Source: Escarpia spicata
Lineage: Eukaryota > Annelida > Polychaeta > Sabellida > Siboglinidae
Assembly (NCBI GenBank): GCA_963995525.1
Contig: OZ023205.1
Location: forward strand, 47,049,748-47,113,747
DNA length: 64,000 nucleotides
Direction of reading: 5' to 3'
Below the pieces are notes generated by a model. That model ran no database searches, was not told the DNA's origin, and worked only from the letters and a program-made list of their open reading frames with translations. Positions 46,500-59,089 of this stretch are shown here, piece after piece. The position numbers were made by a program, and so were the translations under genes. Position 1 is the first letter of the stretch. The number at the start of each line of letters is the position of its first letter.

Positions 46500-48402
46500 T
46501 TATTTTTTTACTGATATACATTTTAGAAGTCCTATGTTTAAATATTGGACTACCCAATTGTATACTTAAAGTTGAACACACATTTTATATATCCTTTTTA
46601 TTAATCATCTATTTTTTATTCCATGTGTGTCTATATCTTTGTATTATATTTACTTATTTATTATTTACTTGTATTGTATGTATACATGTGGCAGTTTTGT
46701 GAGTTAATAGAATCTAGCACTAGAGGTAGATTTCATGGAGAACTAGCAGAGCAACAAGTTTAAAAATCAAATTGTTGAGACCTTTTAATGGCCTAAAACC
46801 TGCAAGCTAGAAGCTGAGATCATTGAAGACTTGGTATACATCATGAGCCCAAACAGAGTCTGTACATCTATATACACCTCTCACCATGGCTTTGCACGAA
46901 TATAATGTCAATCTGTCTAGGAAAGTATGGAATTATGGATTTTGTAAGTTGATTCCATGACCATGTGGTCAACATATAAATTATTCACCCTCTCACGCAG
47001 ACGATGGCACAGTTTCATCCAGGCTGCATTGTGACACGTATATAAATTAAGAGTTGTTTTTCTATAGGTACAGTATATTTTTTCATTCACCTAATTTCAA
47101 ATATTATTTGCATAAAATCAAACTTATCTACTTGTGATTACAACATGCAGAAATGAGTTGTCCAGCTGTCATCGCACAAACCGTTAGATCAATTCTGGTT
47201 CATCCAAACTTAAATTCGTCAACTAAAAGCCAAAAGTGGCTATGAAGGCCAGCCACTAGGCCACAACACAACACTAGTCACACTTGCTTGGGGCATGGTA
47301 ACTTGGTGAAATGTGGTAGGGCTCATTATACTGATTAGGTTATGAATTAATAAATTATTATGTTATGAATGAATAGTAGTGATTAGATGCTAGAGGGATG
47401 GGTGATGGCTTAAATGACATAACATGCACGGGCCAAGGCTGAAACCAACAGTAGCCCTTGCCCTCTGTGATAAGCGAGATAAGCATGGTAATTACATTTC
47501 TCTAAGGGATGGTGGAGTCTTGGATAAACCACACGTTAAACCACATTTTATTAATTATCTGTAGTCTAGTAGATGGCTTTGTCTTTCGGTGTACTTGGCA
47601 GGAAAGATGAAGCCCCCCCCATTGGATGGTTTAAATTCGGTAGTCAGGCTAGTTTAGATATTTTTGTATTATTATAGAGAATTGTAGAGGGAAAATGAGA
47701 GAGTTGGTAGGCAGGAGAAAGAGCCGGCAGGGTGTGTGTGTGTGTGTGGTTACACCGTGTCGTAACTGGTCAGAAGTCTATGTGGATGTGATTATCACGG
47801 TGGGTTGTTAGTAATTATATATATAGGGTAAGAGATAGAGTATAATAAATATTAATTCTAGTTTACTTGATCTTGTTGTGACTTATTTTAATTGGTACCT
47901 CCCCCTTTATCTGGAGGACCAGGTTTCGAATCCACCCGATGCTGCTTTAAAATACAGGCAATTTGGTTCACCCCACTTTGCCCTAGTTCACTCAGCAGTG
48001 TAAATGAGTACCTTGTAATAGACAGTGATGGAATTAGCAGAACAGCTTTTCTATAACAATTGCAGTGTGGCTGAATGCTTCAAGTTCAACCAAAATAAAC
48101 TGAAATGGTGTTTGCATGAAGATGTCTGCTGAGGGAAAAGCACAAGGTGCTGTGAGCAAGGACAGGTGTGAGAGGAGACCACAGTATAACCGAATGCTTC
48201 ATTTCCTTGTCTCAACGCAAACACCTTTTGTAGACTGAATGCGTCTGTTTTATCTGAATGTCTGATTATTTCCAATGCATGTCACAATGATCTAGATGGG
48301 GTGATGTCAACAAGAAACCCTTTGACACGTCTTGAAGATCAACCAACTTTCTATTCCTGTCCACCAAAAACATGACACCTGCTCCCCATTTTTACTACAG
48401 AT
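46500..48402. other. Non-coding, little recognised
   Basis: AT-rich. A short piece near 48060 (ATTGCAGTGTGGCTGAATGC) resembles the retroposon segments at 26135 and 54705. No gene identified. Confidence 0.45.
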
Positions 48403-48450
48403 CTACTCGCTTTGAAGCCTGAACTGTAAGTGTAACAAAAGAAATATTAC

Positions 48451-49043
48451 CATGAAGCATAGTGGTGACACTCGATCCATGTTGCCGTACCCAGGAATTG
48501 GTAACAGTCGGGGTACGGGGGTCGCGCGAGGTGGAGCTGGATCAGGCCGACACCAAGGAGTCTCGCCCTCAGTTCGACCCGAGTCCTCGTACATCAGTGA
48601 TGCGCCGTCAAGTTTGAGGAGAGGGGGAGGGGGAGGAAGACAGAGAGGAGGCGGTGATCGTCTAGGTGGCTTCTGCAGACACACTGATGGATGCCCGCTC
48701 ATCAACTCATCCGCTGACAGTGAATGTCGCACACGGCATGCTTTTCGTTGAAAATCACACGTCATACCTTCCAAACTGTTCATTACACCCATGTGTTGTT
48801 GATGCTGTTGATGTTGCTGCTGCTGATGTTGTTGCTGCTGTTGATGTTGCTGCTGTTGATGCAGCTGATGTTGATGTTGATGCTGTTGATATTGCTTATG
48901 TTGGAGATGCCATTGTAGCTGTTGCTGCAACTGACGTTGTTGCTGTGACTGTCTCTGTCTCTGCTGCGGTAGTTCCTGCTGCTGTTGTTGCAGGTGATGT
49001 GGCTGTTGTTGCTGCTGCTGATGATGATGATGTTGTTCCTGTG

Positions 49044-49074
<31 letters not shown>

Positions 49075-50160
49075 ACCACTACTGTGTTCTAACTCACACC
49101 CTCTCTCCTTGCCCAGTGTCCAATCACCAACTGACCGGTCTAATGTATAGCTGCCCAAAGTGTCACCCACAGACACTGCAGCAGCCACAGCAATGTCACT
49201 GGTCGATCTGTAATACTTCTTTCCTATCACACCGTCTATGAGGTTCTGTAGGTTCATGGCTACTCTAGAGCTAGACACGGCTTGGTCAGCACTGCCATCG
49301 TCGGATGACATTGACACAGATTGTAGGACTGTGTCACTACATGACGTGTCAACAGTGGACACAGATGTACGTGGACATTCTGTCGGGCGTTGGTCCGTCA
49401 CCTGTCCGGCTGTAGACAAGTGTCTGACATGTGTTTGTTGCACACTGGAGCAAGTCACTTTGTCATCACACCTTGCACCTTGCACACTGCTCACTACACT
49501 TGTGTATGGTGACTGCTGCTGCTGTTGACCACTACCTTGTTCCAAGCCCTGTGGCTGATCGCCTGTGAGAGTGTCTGTACTGCCATCCACTGAACCAGTA
49601 GCACTGTTGCTGATCGGTCTGTAAAACTTCTTTCCTATAACACCATCTATGAGCGTCTGTAAGTTCACGGCTACAGTCTGCATTCGCACCTCATCCAACA
49701 CTGCAGTTTTGCCATTACACTGTGGTTGTGCACCGTCATTGTTTTGGCCCTTGTCTCTGGACCATGCCCTGGCCCTGTGACACAGGCCTATTTCACAGCC
49801 CTGGGTGGGTGCTACCTTCGAATGTACCCCAGTATCCAGTTCATTGTTAGAACCACTATACTTCTTGGTGTGGCCCTGGCAGGCCAAACGTTCTCCCGAT
49901 GTGGCATCAGAGCAGCCCTGGGAGGCTAGAAGTAGACCAGTGGAGTGCGTGCCTGCCAGCGAGTCACACAGCAGCCTGCTCTTGCAATCCTGAACCATGT
50001 CCTTAATGCATGTCCTGTACCTGTCTGTCCTCACTGGGTCCCTGTAGTGTTCAGTGGCCATAGGACCGTCCTCAATTATGGCTGCACTGTTAACTGTGCC
50101 CTGCCAGAGAACCGACACTGTCCTACAAGTTGTTGCGTTTTGCTCCGTGTATTTGTGCAC
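48451..50160 (-). CDS. Q/H-rich protein exon with a duplicated LIDGVIGKK module
   Basis: A 570-codon open stretch on the minus strand. A donor-like ATG|GTAATA lies at 48451; without splicing the frame stops near 48403. The coding start is unsettled: the first in-frame ATG is at 50160, but an acceptor-like TTCTCTGGCAG near 50100 could begin the exon. Two modules about 139 codons apart share NLQxLIDGVIGKKxYR, a Ser/Thr-rich spacer and a polyQ run. The two coding copies differ mostly at third positions, which suggests selection on the protein. IDGVI fits the nuclear-receptor corepressor box pattern (I/L)xx(I/V)I. A long mixed Gln/His tract (48780-49080) and a Pro-rich tail follow. The putative donor is phase 0 and compatible with the FoxP exon at 43601. 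I do not recognise the family; coding is likely, identity is not. Confidence 0.6.
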
Positions 50161-52250
50161 TCAACCCTGAATGTCTATTCAACAACCGTAATATTATACT
50201 GTCAAGGCCCCAATGGCTCTGCCTGCTTTCAAATCGAGACATCCACAGCTCCCCTGATCTCATATTTCAGCCGCTATGAACAGTTCGGGTCGATTGTAGC
50301 TCGCAAACAAATCCAGGTCTACGTGCTAAATTATATCTGTTGCAGCAGAGTTATCATTACATACATAAGAAATGAAGTTGACCACGGCTATTGTGTGACT
50401 GTGACAGCCAGGCTACTGTGTGACTGCGACAGCCAGGCACAGGAATGACACAGCTCCACTCCACGGTCTGAATGACACAGCAATCTGCTGCAGCCACGAG
50501 GTGGTTTCTCTTTAGATGTGACATCATACGTCACTCTGTGTCATCCCACTGTTGTCACTTCTTCGTGGTGTGTCTCAACATCCCATGTGCCGCATTCAAT
50601 CTGAGTCTCCGCCCGCCGATGAAAATGGATGAGAATCTTTATGATGACATTTCCTACTCTTGTGCAGTAAACCTGTTTGCTGCCACTATATTGTCACATA
50701 CAGGCAATAGCCTTCGCCAGTGAAATTATATCACCGAGTCCACGACAACACATTGTGACTTCGTCGGAAAGCAACGCACTGTCCGTAAACATTGCCTCTA
50801 GTGGCGCAACTAGTATGTACCCTTTGTAATAAAATGTTGACTTCACTTGAAGCCTTGGTGCAGTCAGCTGTCTGAATGGGTGTGTCAAAATGACAAAAAA
50901 ACGTTCATGTCAAGCTGGATTAGATGTCAACTGCGTGATCACTCACAAGAACAGTGACGGGCGACCAATACCGCAGGCAAGATGACAAGACAATTCAAAC
51001 TACACGTGTAAACCACTTTGTCTGTCAGAAGGAAAACATCTCAGACAACTGGCTCAATAATACATGTAACTGCACTGTGGCCCATAAAATGTGTGCGGAG
51101 GCAAAAAGCAAAACTGTGTCAACCATGTGACATGCTGGACAATTAAGTCATCCAAGCCTGCTGCCATCACAGGGCAATTCACACACTGGCCAGTACACAA
51201 CCGGCTCACAAATTCACTTTTTATGGCTCATATTTTGAGACAGTGTGACATTTATCATTTCTTTATCATGCAACAGAAAACCTAGCCACCCCTACACCGG
51301 CACACATAGGATTACCCAGGTAGACGATCGACACTGAAGTCATAGTAATGATACCCATTTATCCCACTGTTTCCAATCTCCGCAGATATCAATCATAAGA
51401 TGCCATGTCTGTAGACACCTTTCATAGTCACCGCAAACAACACGGAACAAAACTAACTCTGGTTTTTACAGTTGGCTGATGCAGATGACTGTGTGTTTGC
51501 ATCAACAATGGGCTCAGACTCAATGGTGGACGGGCTAATACCAGGTAGCAGTGGTAGCTAAAGCCCCTAGGGTGACACCAGATGACCTTACTCCAGCAGA
51601 TAGTTTATTTAAAGGCAAAAATTACCTATTCCTGTACAGACCATCCAAAACCACACGCACTGAACAAAAAAACTTTCAGATAGATGTTGTTAACTAGGCC
51701 TGGCTTTTACTGAGGTTGTATGCAATCTACTATTAAAGCCAATCACGCTAAAACAGGTCAACCACTTAATATGATAGTGGAGGGATGATGCCTGATAGCC
51801 AGCCATTTTTAAGTTAAATGAGTTTTGGGAAAACATGTCAATTCGTGTTTGTCAAAACGTAGTTCTATGCATAGTTAATCCACCAAAACGATTAAATCCC
51901 ATGTCACTTCGTCAACTGCCACCCTCCATTCCATTCATGATCAGACATTATCTCTATTCACCCCTTTCACTGCCACCACCAAATTAAAACACGCTTGATT
52001 TGAACTAAGGTGGGAACAGTCGTGGTAGATTTATTGCTTTTTGATGTCACACTTTTACATCATTAAAACATGTCTTCACCATTATCTTAATATATTAATA
52101 AATTACAAAGCCTTAGGGCATAATTAACCCCCATACATATATATAGGTATTCATATATTTTGTATCATGTGTACTGGATGCATGGATGTTTCACTTTAGG
52201 TGGGTGATGAAGCCACCAAATAATGCATCATGCCACAACAGCAAGGTGCC
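50161..52250. other. Non-coding, nothing recognised
   Basis: Upstream of the Q/H-rich frame. A CpG-containing stretch near 50580-50780 and short open frames without family similarity are present. No promoter can be assigned with confidence. Confidence 0.45.
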
Positions 52251-52254
52251 ATTC

Positions 52255-53400
52255 ACTGGTTTTTATGATTCAATCTCTTATTGCTGTAGTGGGGCCACAA
52301 TATGACAAATAAAGAGCCACAAGATAGCAAATATAAGGCCACAAGATGACAAATGTAGGGCCACATGATGGCAAATGTGGGGTCATAAAATGACAACTGT
52401 AGTGTCCCATGACCACAATATGGTAAATGTAAGCCCACAAGATGACAAATAGAGGTTTACTAGATGAAAAATGTAGGGTCCCAAGATGACAAATGTAGTG
52501 TCATGAGATGAGAAATGTCACAGATGGAGCAAGATGACAAATGTAGTGTCACGAGATAAGAAATGTCACAGAGGGAGCAAGATGACAAATGTAATGTTAC
52601 AAGATGACAAATGTAGTGTCTCAAGATGACAACTGTCATGGAGGAAGCAAGATGACAAATGTAATGTTACAAGATGACAAATATATTGTAACAAGATGAC
52701 AAATACAGGGTCACAAAATGGCAGATAACAAATGTAAGGCCACAAGATGGCAAATAGAGGTCACAATAGACCAAATATAGAATATCACAAAACTTCAGTG
52801 TGTTCAAAATTGTCTAGCAAGTATAGTTACAAGATCTCCTAGTTTTTCTCGCTCTACACCACTTTTGAAGTCTTTGCATTAGTTTCCTGTACGATATCGT
52901 ATAATATTTAAGATCTGTACCATTATATACCAGGCACTGTCCAGTAAGCAACCATCTTATTTGCATTCTTACTCCTGTAAGAAAACCTATCCAGCTTCGA
53001 TCATCTAGTTCTGACCTATTTTTTGTTCCTAGAGTCAACACAAACAGATTAGATCTTAGTGTTAGATCAGTTGAAATATTAACAAATTATGTCGTCATTT
53101 AAAAACTTATTTTTACAACCTTGCTTATCCACCATAGCTCCCTAGCACCTTGATCCATCTGTTGACAACTGGAATACTGTTTATGGATTTTGAGATTGAC
53201 CAATCCTTTTGTTTTGATGCACCTCTGAGGTTGGTTTCCAAGGATTTAGGTGCAAGTTATCTTATTATTATTAAATATAGGGCCACAATATGACAAATTT
53301 AGGGTTACAATACAACAAATGTAAGGTCACAAGAGACCAAATCTAGGGTGATAAGATAACAAATACAGGGTCACAAGATGACAAATGTAGGGCGACAACA
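52255..53400. repeat. 20-22-bp CACAAGATGACAAATGTAG array split by a LINE
   Basis: Degenerate units (GGGCCACAAGATGACAAATG) fill 52270-52780 and 53273-53400. The gap is the LINE fragment with an 8-bp duplication. Confidence 0.92.
52773..53280 (+). mobile_element. 5'-truncated LINE, 492 bp, with 8-bp target-site duplication
   Basis: AAATATAG flanks both sides (52773-52780 and 53273-53280). The plus strand encodes the C-terminus of a CR1/L2-type ORF2: VQNCLARIVTRSPSFSRSTP, LLKSLH and FPVRYRIIFKICTIIYQAL, then SKQPSYLHSYSCKK, FVPRVNTNR and a region equivalent to the final LxTHLF segment. The 3' tail is a short TTATTATTATT. The insertion lies inside the minisatellite. Confidence 0.92.
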
Positions 53401-54685
53401 AACTGTATTTGACTGAGATTGTCCAGTCCCTTTAGTGACAGCCATTCCCATTGTCAACTTTTTTTAGGAACTGCTGAAAGGCTACTTTCATGGCCTACCA
53501 AAGATACATGCATACACAGTGCTATGACCCAGATGCCTCGTCACGGTTAAGTGAATACACACGACAACCAACCTGGAATAATCAGTGTTGTGTGCTGCCA
53601 CCTGGTGTACAAGCATGAACTGATAGTCGCTGAATCTGCCAGTGAAGTAATACCATGATCACTCGACACACCCTGCCCTATTCCATACTGCATGGGCACA
53701 TTAGGGGACAAATCATTTACTTCCACCTCATGTCATACTAATGACCTTGATGGTTATTCAAGGATATTTTACACCATTATAAAATAGTTATGAACAGGGC
53801 AGAAGACATCAAGGATAAGGATACTTTTATATTTCCCAACAGCATTGCAAAGAGGTAAAATTATACAGGTATACATCACATTCTGAAATGTAAACTATAT
53901 AATACAAATTGAAAAAATATCTAATTAACAAAATATACATTTTGCAAAAAAAATCTGTGGGAAGGGAGACACCTACTAAAGGTGTCACCAATTAATTTTG
54001 TGGGCTATGTCACTTGTGTTTCATCCAGAATTAACGTTCTAGTTGCTGGATGGTAGAGTATGGACACATCAGTGATGGAAGGATCTGGGGCATAAGAAAA
54101 CAGAATCAGGTTTGTTTGACACGGAACATCTTCCTGTCAATTTTCTTGAAAAAACAACATAGTAATATGTAACAAAAAAAATCCTGATGGTCGATGACAA
54201 GACAACACATAAAAAGCAGTTTTCACTAAGACTCATAAATGTGCACACAATGTGGAATTGTCTGAGTTTTAACATCTAATAGTTTCAGTTGGAAAATCAA
54301 TAGTGTACTGCAGGCAGTGTGGTCATAAAGAGGTAAACAGGCTGCAGTGGTCATGGCAGGCAAGTTTTCACCCTGCAGTAATTACAGAAAGGAAGGCCGT
54401 AAAAGGGACAATAAACTGGACAATGAAAGGTTGTAAATGGTAAATGTCAGGTGAACAAGTCCACTTGAACACAAAGGCCGATGGGATGTGTCATCATGTC
54501 ACACCAGCAAGCCAATCACTCATCTGGCAGCAGTTCCAAGGCTGAAAGGCTTTCAGTTTCATCTGTAATTGTAACAATATACCTCCCTATTTATATTTAG
54601 AATGTCTTTTCCCTGAGCCTATACATCAAGTTTGTTTACTGTACATTGCTTCAGTTCACTCAGCTGCGGTGGATATTTGTGTACG
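53401..54685. other. Non-coding, nothing recognised
   Basis: AT-rich unique-looking sequence. Confidence 0.5.
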
Positions 54686-54689
54686 AATA

Positions 54690-54840
54690 ATCTTCGAGCA
54701 TTAATTGCAGTGTGGCGTAACTCTTCCGAGAGAAGTCGAGATGGTATTTGATTGAACAGGTCTGGCAGGGAGTAAAGTGTAAAGCGCTTTTGAGCAATCC
54801 CGAGGACTGGATACTGCGCTATATAAGAACACCCTTTTTA
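54690..54840 (+). mobile_element. SINE/LINE fragment with L2-like 3' end
   Basis: Contains ATTGCAGTGTGGCGTAACTC, GAGAAGTCGAGATGG and GGTCTGGCAGGGAG, then AAAGCGCTTTTGAGCAATCC and TGCGCTATATAAGAACACCC. The GCGCTTT ... GCGCTATATAA ending is typical of L2/Rex-like retroposons. Related copies lie at about 26135-26220 and 2511-2600 (minus). Confidence 0.65.
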
Positions 54841-54899
54841 TAAGTGATAATACCATTACGTCTATCAAAACTGAACCTAACAAACCAGGTATTGTAAGG

Positions 54900-55245
54900 C
54901 ACTGGGGAGAGGGGGGGAGGGAAGGAGGGAGAGAGAAATGGAGGGAGAGGGCGGCAGAAAGGAAGGGGGAGACAGGGATGGGAAAGAGGAAGGGAAGACA
55001 GGAAGAGAGGGCGGGAGATTGGAAGATAGGGGAGAGATGGAGCAAGAGAGAGGGGTGGAAGATAGAGGGATGGAGCAAGAGAGAGGGGTAGAAAATAGAG
55101 GGATGGAGCAAGAGAGAGGGGTGGAAGAGAGAGGGAGACAGGGTGTAGGGAGGGTGAGAGGAGGAATGGATGGAGGATGATAGAGGATTGGAAAAAAAGA
55201 GGGAGAGTGGGAATTAGGGAGACAGACGGAATGAGTCGACACCTG
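54900..55245. repeat. GA-rich minisatellite
   Basis: Purine-rich units (GGATGGAGCAAGAGAGAGGG) of about 30-35 bp. A second polypurine block comparable to 960-1741. Open frames through it are artefacts. Confidence 0.9.
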
Positions 55246-56365
55246 ACGGAGACTGGGGAGTGAGTAAAGACACTGGAAGAACTCACAGTAAAACATATTT
55301 GCAGAGAAAATCATTTCAATACATTTTGCTGCTCTTTTAAAATCAATGAGCCTAGAACCAATCACTGGCCCAGGGCAACAACAACAACAATCAAAACTTT
55401 CAACAACAACAAAACATATTTTACCCATGGATTAAATAAATAATGAAAAACCAACCTCATCAATCCAACGCGCTGTACGCATTCCTCAACAGCTAGTTTT
55501 GATGAGCCAACTCTACGGATGATGTCTTGAAAAAACATTTCTAAACTTTGCCTCAGATAATTTTAATTCCTTGGATGTTCCCTCATGCAGACACTTCCTA
55601 ATAATTTCATTCAACGCATGTGGTGTGAATATTCCACACTGTATGAGTTGTGAACATGTGTTCTCCCAGAAGTAGGCCTCTACAGGACGAGTCTGACCAG
55701 AAACTCAGCTGTGAGACCGTCCGACCGGCCTTCACATGGACTGCGTCACTCGCACAATAAGGTCAACAACATTAACGACTGCGTCCCTCGTGTCCGCCGT
55801 TCAATCTCAATAAAATAACTACTTTGTCAGCAATACGGCCGCCGTTGGCTTTATGAACTTTGTCCTGGAGGTAATCACAAGCTCCGCATATACCGCTCCG
55901 AGTGGAATGCTTCAGGGTGGATAGCGAGCTCCAAGGTGGGTGGGCGCATTAAATCAGCGCCCTTGCCCCAGATGCAGAGTCATGCCAGCGGATCGATACT
56001 CGTATGATGATGAAGACAACATGATGCTGGCATTGACTTGAAGAGCTCTGAGAGGCGACGAACACATCCTTGTGGCGAAGCAACTGGCATCTGGCAGTAA
56101 GGACACAAATCAATACTTCCCCTGATTCAGTTAACACTGTCAACTACACGACATCGCCGTGCGCCGCACAACGCCCACAATGACCATCATTAGTGCCACC
56201 TGCCTGCAGGTCAGCGAAGGTCACCAACTGATCAGATGAACATAGTCGTGGACAGCCGACAAACACTACCTGAGCGCCGTGTTTCTCGCTTACTGCATTA
56301 CCGTTTATAATCACCATCTTCTTGGGTTCACCATGGCCACGCTCGCATGGAGGGCACATGGTGGG
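55246..56365. other. Non-coding; CpG-richer segment at its right end
   Basis: From about 55690 to 56360 CpG and G+C are visibly higher than in the surroundings (for example CATCGCCGTGCGCCGCACAA). That would suit a promoter or 5' exon of a minus-strand gene, but no splice-supported frame or core promoter is clear. Confidence 0.35.
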
Positions 56366-56374
56366 TCATGTGTG

Positions 56375-56507
56375 TCTGTGTGCGCACATGTTTGTGTGTG
56401 TATGCTCGCGTGCACATGTTTTTTGTATGTGTGTGTATGTGTGTGCGCGCATGCATCTCTGCGTATATGTAACACCATGTTTTTTTCTATTACATATATT
56501 ATGAGTG

Positions 56508-56575
<68 letters not shown>

Positions 56576-56600
56576 CATATGTAGGGTGAACATGGCGTGT
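56375..56600. repeat. Interrupted (GT)n microsatellite
   Basis: GT/GC-alternating tracts with a pure GT core at about 56511-56570. Confidence 0.95.
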
Positions 56601-57720
56601 GTGTGTGCATGCATGCATGGTTGGGAACACTGCAGCAGATATGGGAAGATTTAATTAATTAACTCGCAAAGAACCCCTGGGTTGAGATGACAGCCCAAAA
56701 CTGCTGTACAAATGGGAATGAACGAAGATGAAGAAATCTGTGTAAAGATAACAAGATGAGAGTTGTGAAGAACAGGCAATGGATGAGCATAACAGTGTTG
56801 TGAGGTGGAGAACAAAAGACAGGAAATAAATGTAATAAAGAAACTGTGGTGTAGAAGCATTGTATGAAAGTCCTTCTTGTTTCCCTTGGCCATTCTCAAT
56901 GTTTTCTCAACCCTACTTGAAAAAACATCCGCCATGGATATGGTCTAACTGATGTGCCCTGAATATTCCTATGTCTTGAGCCTCCCTGGTGTGCTGACTG
57001 ACTTAGCTTAATATCCCCCCCCCCAACACTTCTGAAATGTTACAGTATTTTGAACTTAAACTTGTTCCCATGATTACTTAATTTCTGCATGCAGTAGATA
57101 ATCCTTTCCTGTTACAGAACATACGTCAACAGTGTGACCAGCTGGAGAATGGCTGACCACTCAATTTGTACACTGAACAAAGTAAATAACTCTAAATAGT
57201 TATCTTTGTGTCTTTAAAATACATTGCCAGTTGGTAGCTGAGAGGACAGTGGTCCCACTAGTGAACATAGACAGAGGTAAATCTTGGTGCCTCAATTTTA
57301 CCATATTAATATAGGTAATTTTTCTGCATAAAAACTATAATGTTATGTTCTGTAGTACAGCTTGCTGTAACCAAACGTAAGGTCCTATTCTTATTTGGGT
57401 GTTCAATAAATGGGATGCCATGTTATTCATACATACATAATGGTAATAATTAATAATGTTCTAGTTATATATATATATATATATATTTACAGAAACGAGT
57501 TCAGGCTCCATGTCAGTTTATTAAGAATAAGTCAGTTTGACTTATTACTTATTAAGAATAAGCTGGTCTGATTTATTACTAATTATTAGAGAGAATATAA
57601 TAAGATGCAGACATGCAAAGCAAGAGATACCGACTCTACACCCCCAACTGGTCTCGCTTTCATTTAATGAACAACGGGGTATTGTATGGATGACAAGGTT
57701 CTAACACCCTGTTGTAAGAA
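56601..57720. other. Non-coding, nothing recognised
   Basis: AT-rich, with a short (TA)n near 57465 and an imperfect duplicated TTATTAAGAATAAG word near 57520-57560. Confidence 0.5.
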
Positions 57721-57959
57721 GGTATGCGGCGTACATTGTGCACAAACACACATGCGTACACACAAGATAATGTGCCGCACGCCGCGAATCACAAACAGGT
57801 GACAGATGGTGAGCTAAACGACATCACGATAACTAAGTGTCATCGAAATGAGAGTGATGTATTCACACCAGGAGACACACAATCAATGCTGCCGATATTT
57901 AGGAGACAATAAACACCGTGACACGAGTGTCTCGGCTACTTCCTCCACACACGCACAAT

Positions 57960-57974
57960 GGCGCCATCTGGTGT
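57960..57974 (-). promoter_or_regulatory. CTCF-like motif
   Basis: On the minus strand ACACCAGATGGCGCC fits CCASYAGRKGGCRSY at 14 of 15 positions. This is a motif match only. Confidence 0.3.
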
Positions 57975-58592
57975 GCACATTTGTGGACAACATTTGTGGA
58001 CAACAAAGAGGACGCGCTGTTCACTTCACATCTCGTACAAACACCCGGCGTATGTGCAAAGAACAAAGCTACAGCCTACCATGGGCAAACAACGACAAGA
58101 TATAGTCATTAATTTATTTACCTCTGTTTACTAGTGCCAACAGCCCGCGCCGGTTCCCTCCGCTTTCTCTGTGAGGTGTGTCAATACACTGCAGCAATCC
58201 TCATCAAAACGACTCATGCTCAAACAATGCAACAATCGCACATGCAAAGTTTCTTGTGTACATCGTGATGGGGAAATGACAAAGCAGTGGCGGAGGTGAC
58301 CACCGAATATTTGCCTACGTCATTAGCAGGTGGCACTGACAGGCCAGCCATTAGCCAGACTACTGGTGATGCCCTGTCGACAGCGCAATTACACCGCGAA
58401 CACCTGCAAACAAATAATCAGCCGGCGTCGGACATGTCCCGGCAAAAAACGTGAAAATGTCATGTTCCTGCAGTCCGCTACAGGCCAATTTCACTGTGAT
58501 CGAGGAAAAAACATGGCAAGCCGCACAGACAGGCCACTTCCCCGATATCGTTAATTAACATGCTTACACAAAATTGTATGGCTGCGGCAGCG

Positions 58593-58606
58593 GTTGCCAT
58601 GGCAAC
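58593..58606. promoter_or_regulatory. Palindromic RFX X-box motif
   Basis: GTTGCCATGGCAAC is a perfect 14-bp palindrome and matches the RFX X-box consensus at every position. It lies in a CpG-richer segment upstream of the minus-strand genes. Function is inferred from the motif. Confidence 0.5.
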
Positions 58607-59089
58607 GCTCTCAGACGAGGTGCTACTTAGCAGTGCCCAAAGGACAAGGGCATGACATCCTGCTGCGTTATTGACGCTGTGTGACAGAAAAATAAATCCA
58701 ACACCTACGCAGGGCATGAATCTTATAACATGCATATTAGACGACAAAAACTTCATGAATTGGAATGTCTCCAAGCCATTACAATGTGACTAAAACACGA
58801 AGCCAATACAGAATGACAAATACAAACATGACTTCAAGTGTCTCAAATCCTTGACCTAGTTTTGAGTTGTCTGAAGGCAATGGAGGGATTACAATTAACA
58901 GGTTTGTGTTCCTGGGTGCATTGTCTTGGCAATTATGTCACCCAGGGGACAAGTCTACTGAATGTATTGATGACCAATGGAAACTTGTACAACATGAATA
59001 CAAATCAACCTATGTACAGGATTGTGGCATTCCACAGACAGCTGTACAACAAGTTAACAACAATAATCTAGCTGTTAATACGCTAACTT

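Larger units (their letters stand above)
57721..58835. other. CpG-richer non-coding segment
   Basis: About 1 kb with raised CpG compared with its neighbours, carrying a CTCF-like word and an X-box (listed separately). It could be a promoter or enhancer, possibly of FoxP. No coding frame is supported. Confidence 0.35.

Noticed and set aside
48055..48270. Second hairpin-type inverted repeat
   Set aside because: The arms share only a short word (GGTGTTTGC with flanking similarity), too weak compared with the one at 25.9-26.5 kb.
48666..49241. Val/Ala/Asp-rich plus-strand frame and Asn/Ser-rich minus-strand frame
   Set aside because: Shadows of the Gln/His triplet tract in the minus-strand frame that also holds the conserved duplicated module.
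54877..55428. Ser/Pro/Leu-rich minus-strand frame
   Set aside because: It is the complement of a GA-rich minisatellite and shows no splice or family support.
56144..56359. Cys-rich minus-strand frame starting MCPPCERGHGEPKK
   Set aside because: Short, no family similarity and no splice support; it is more likely chance in a CpG-richer stretch.
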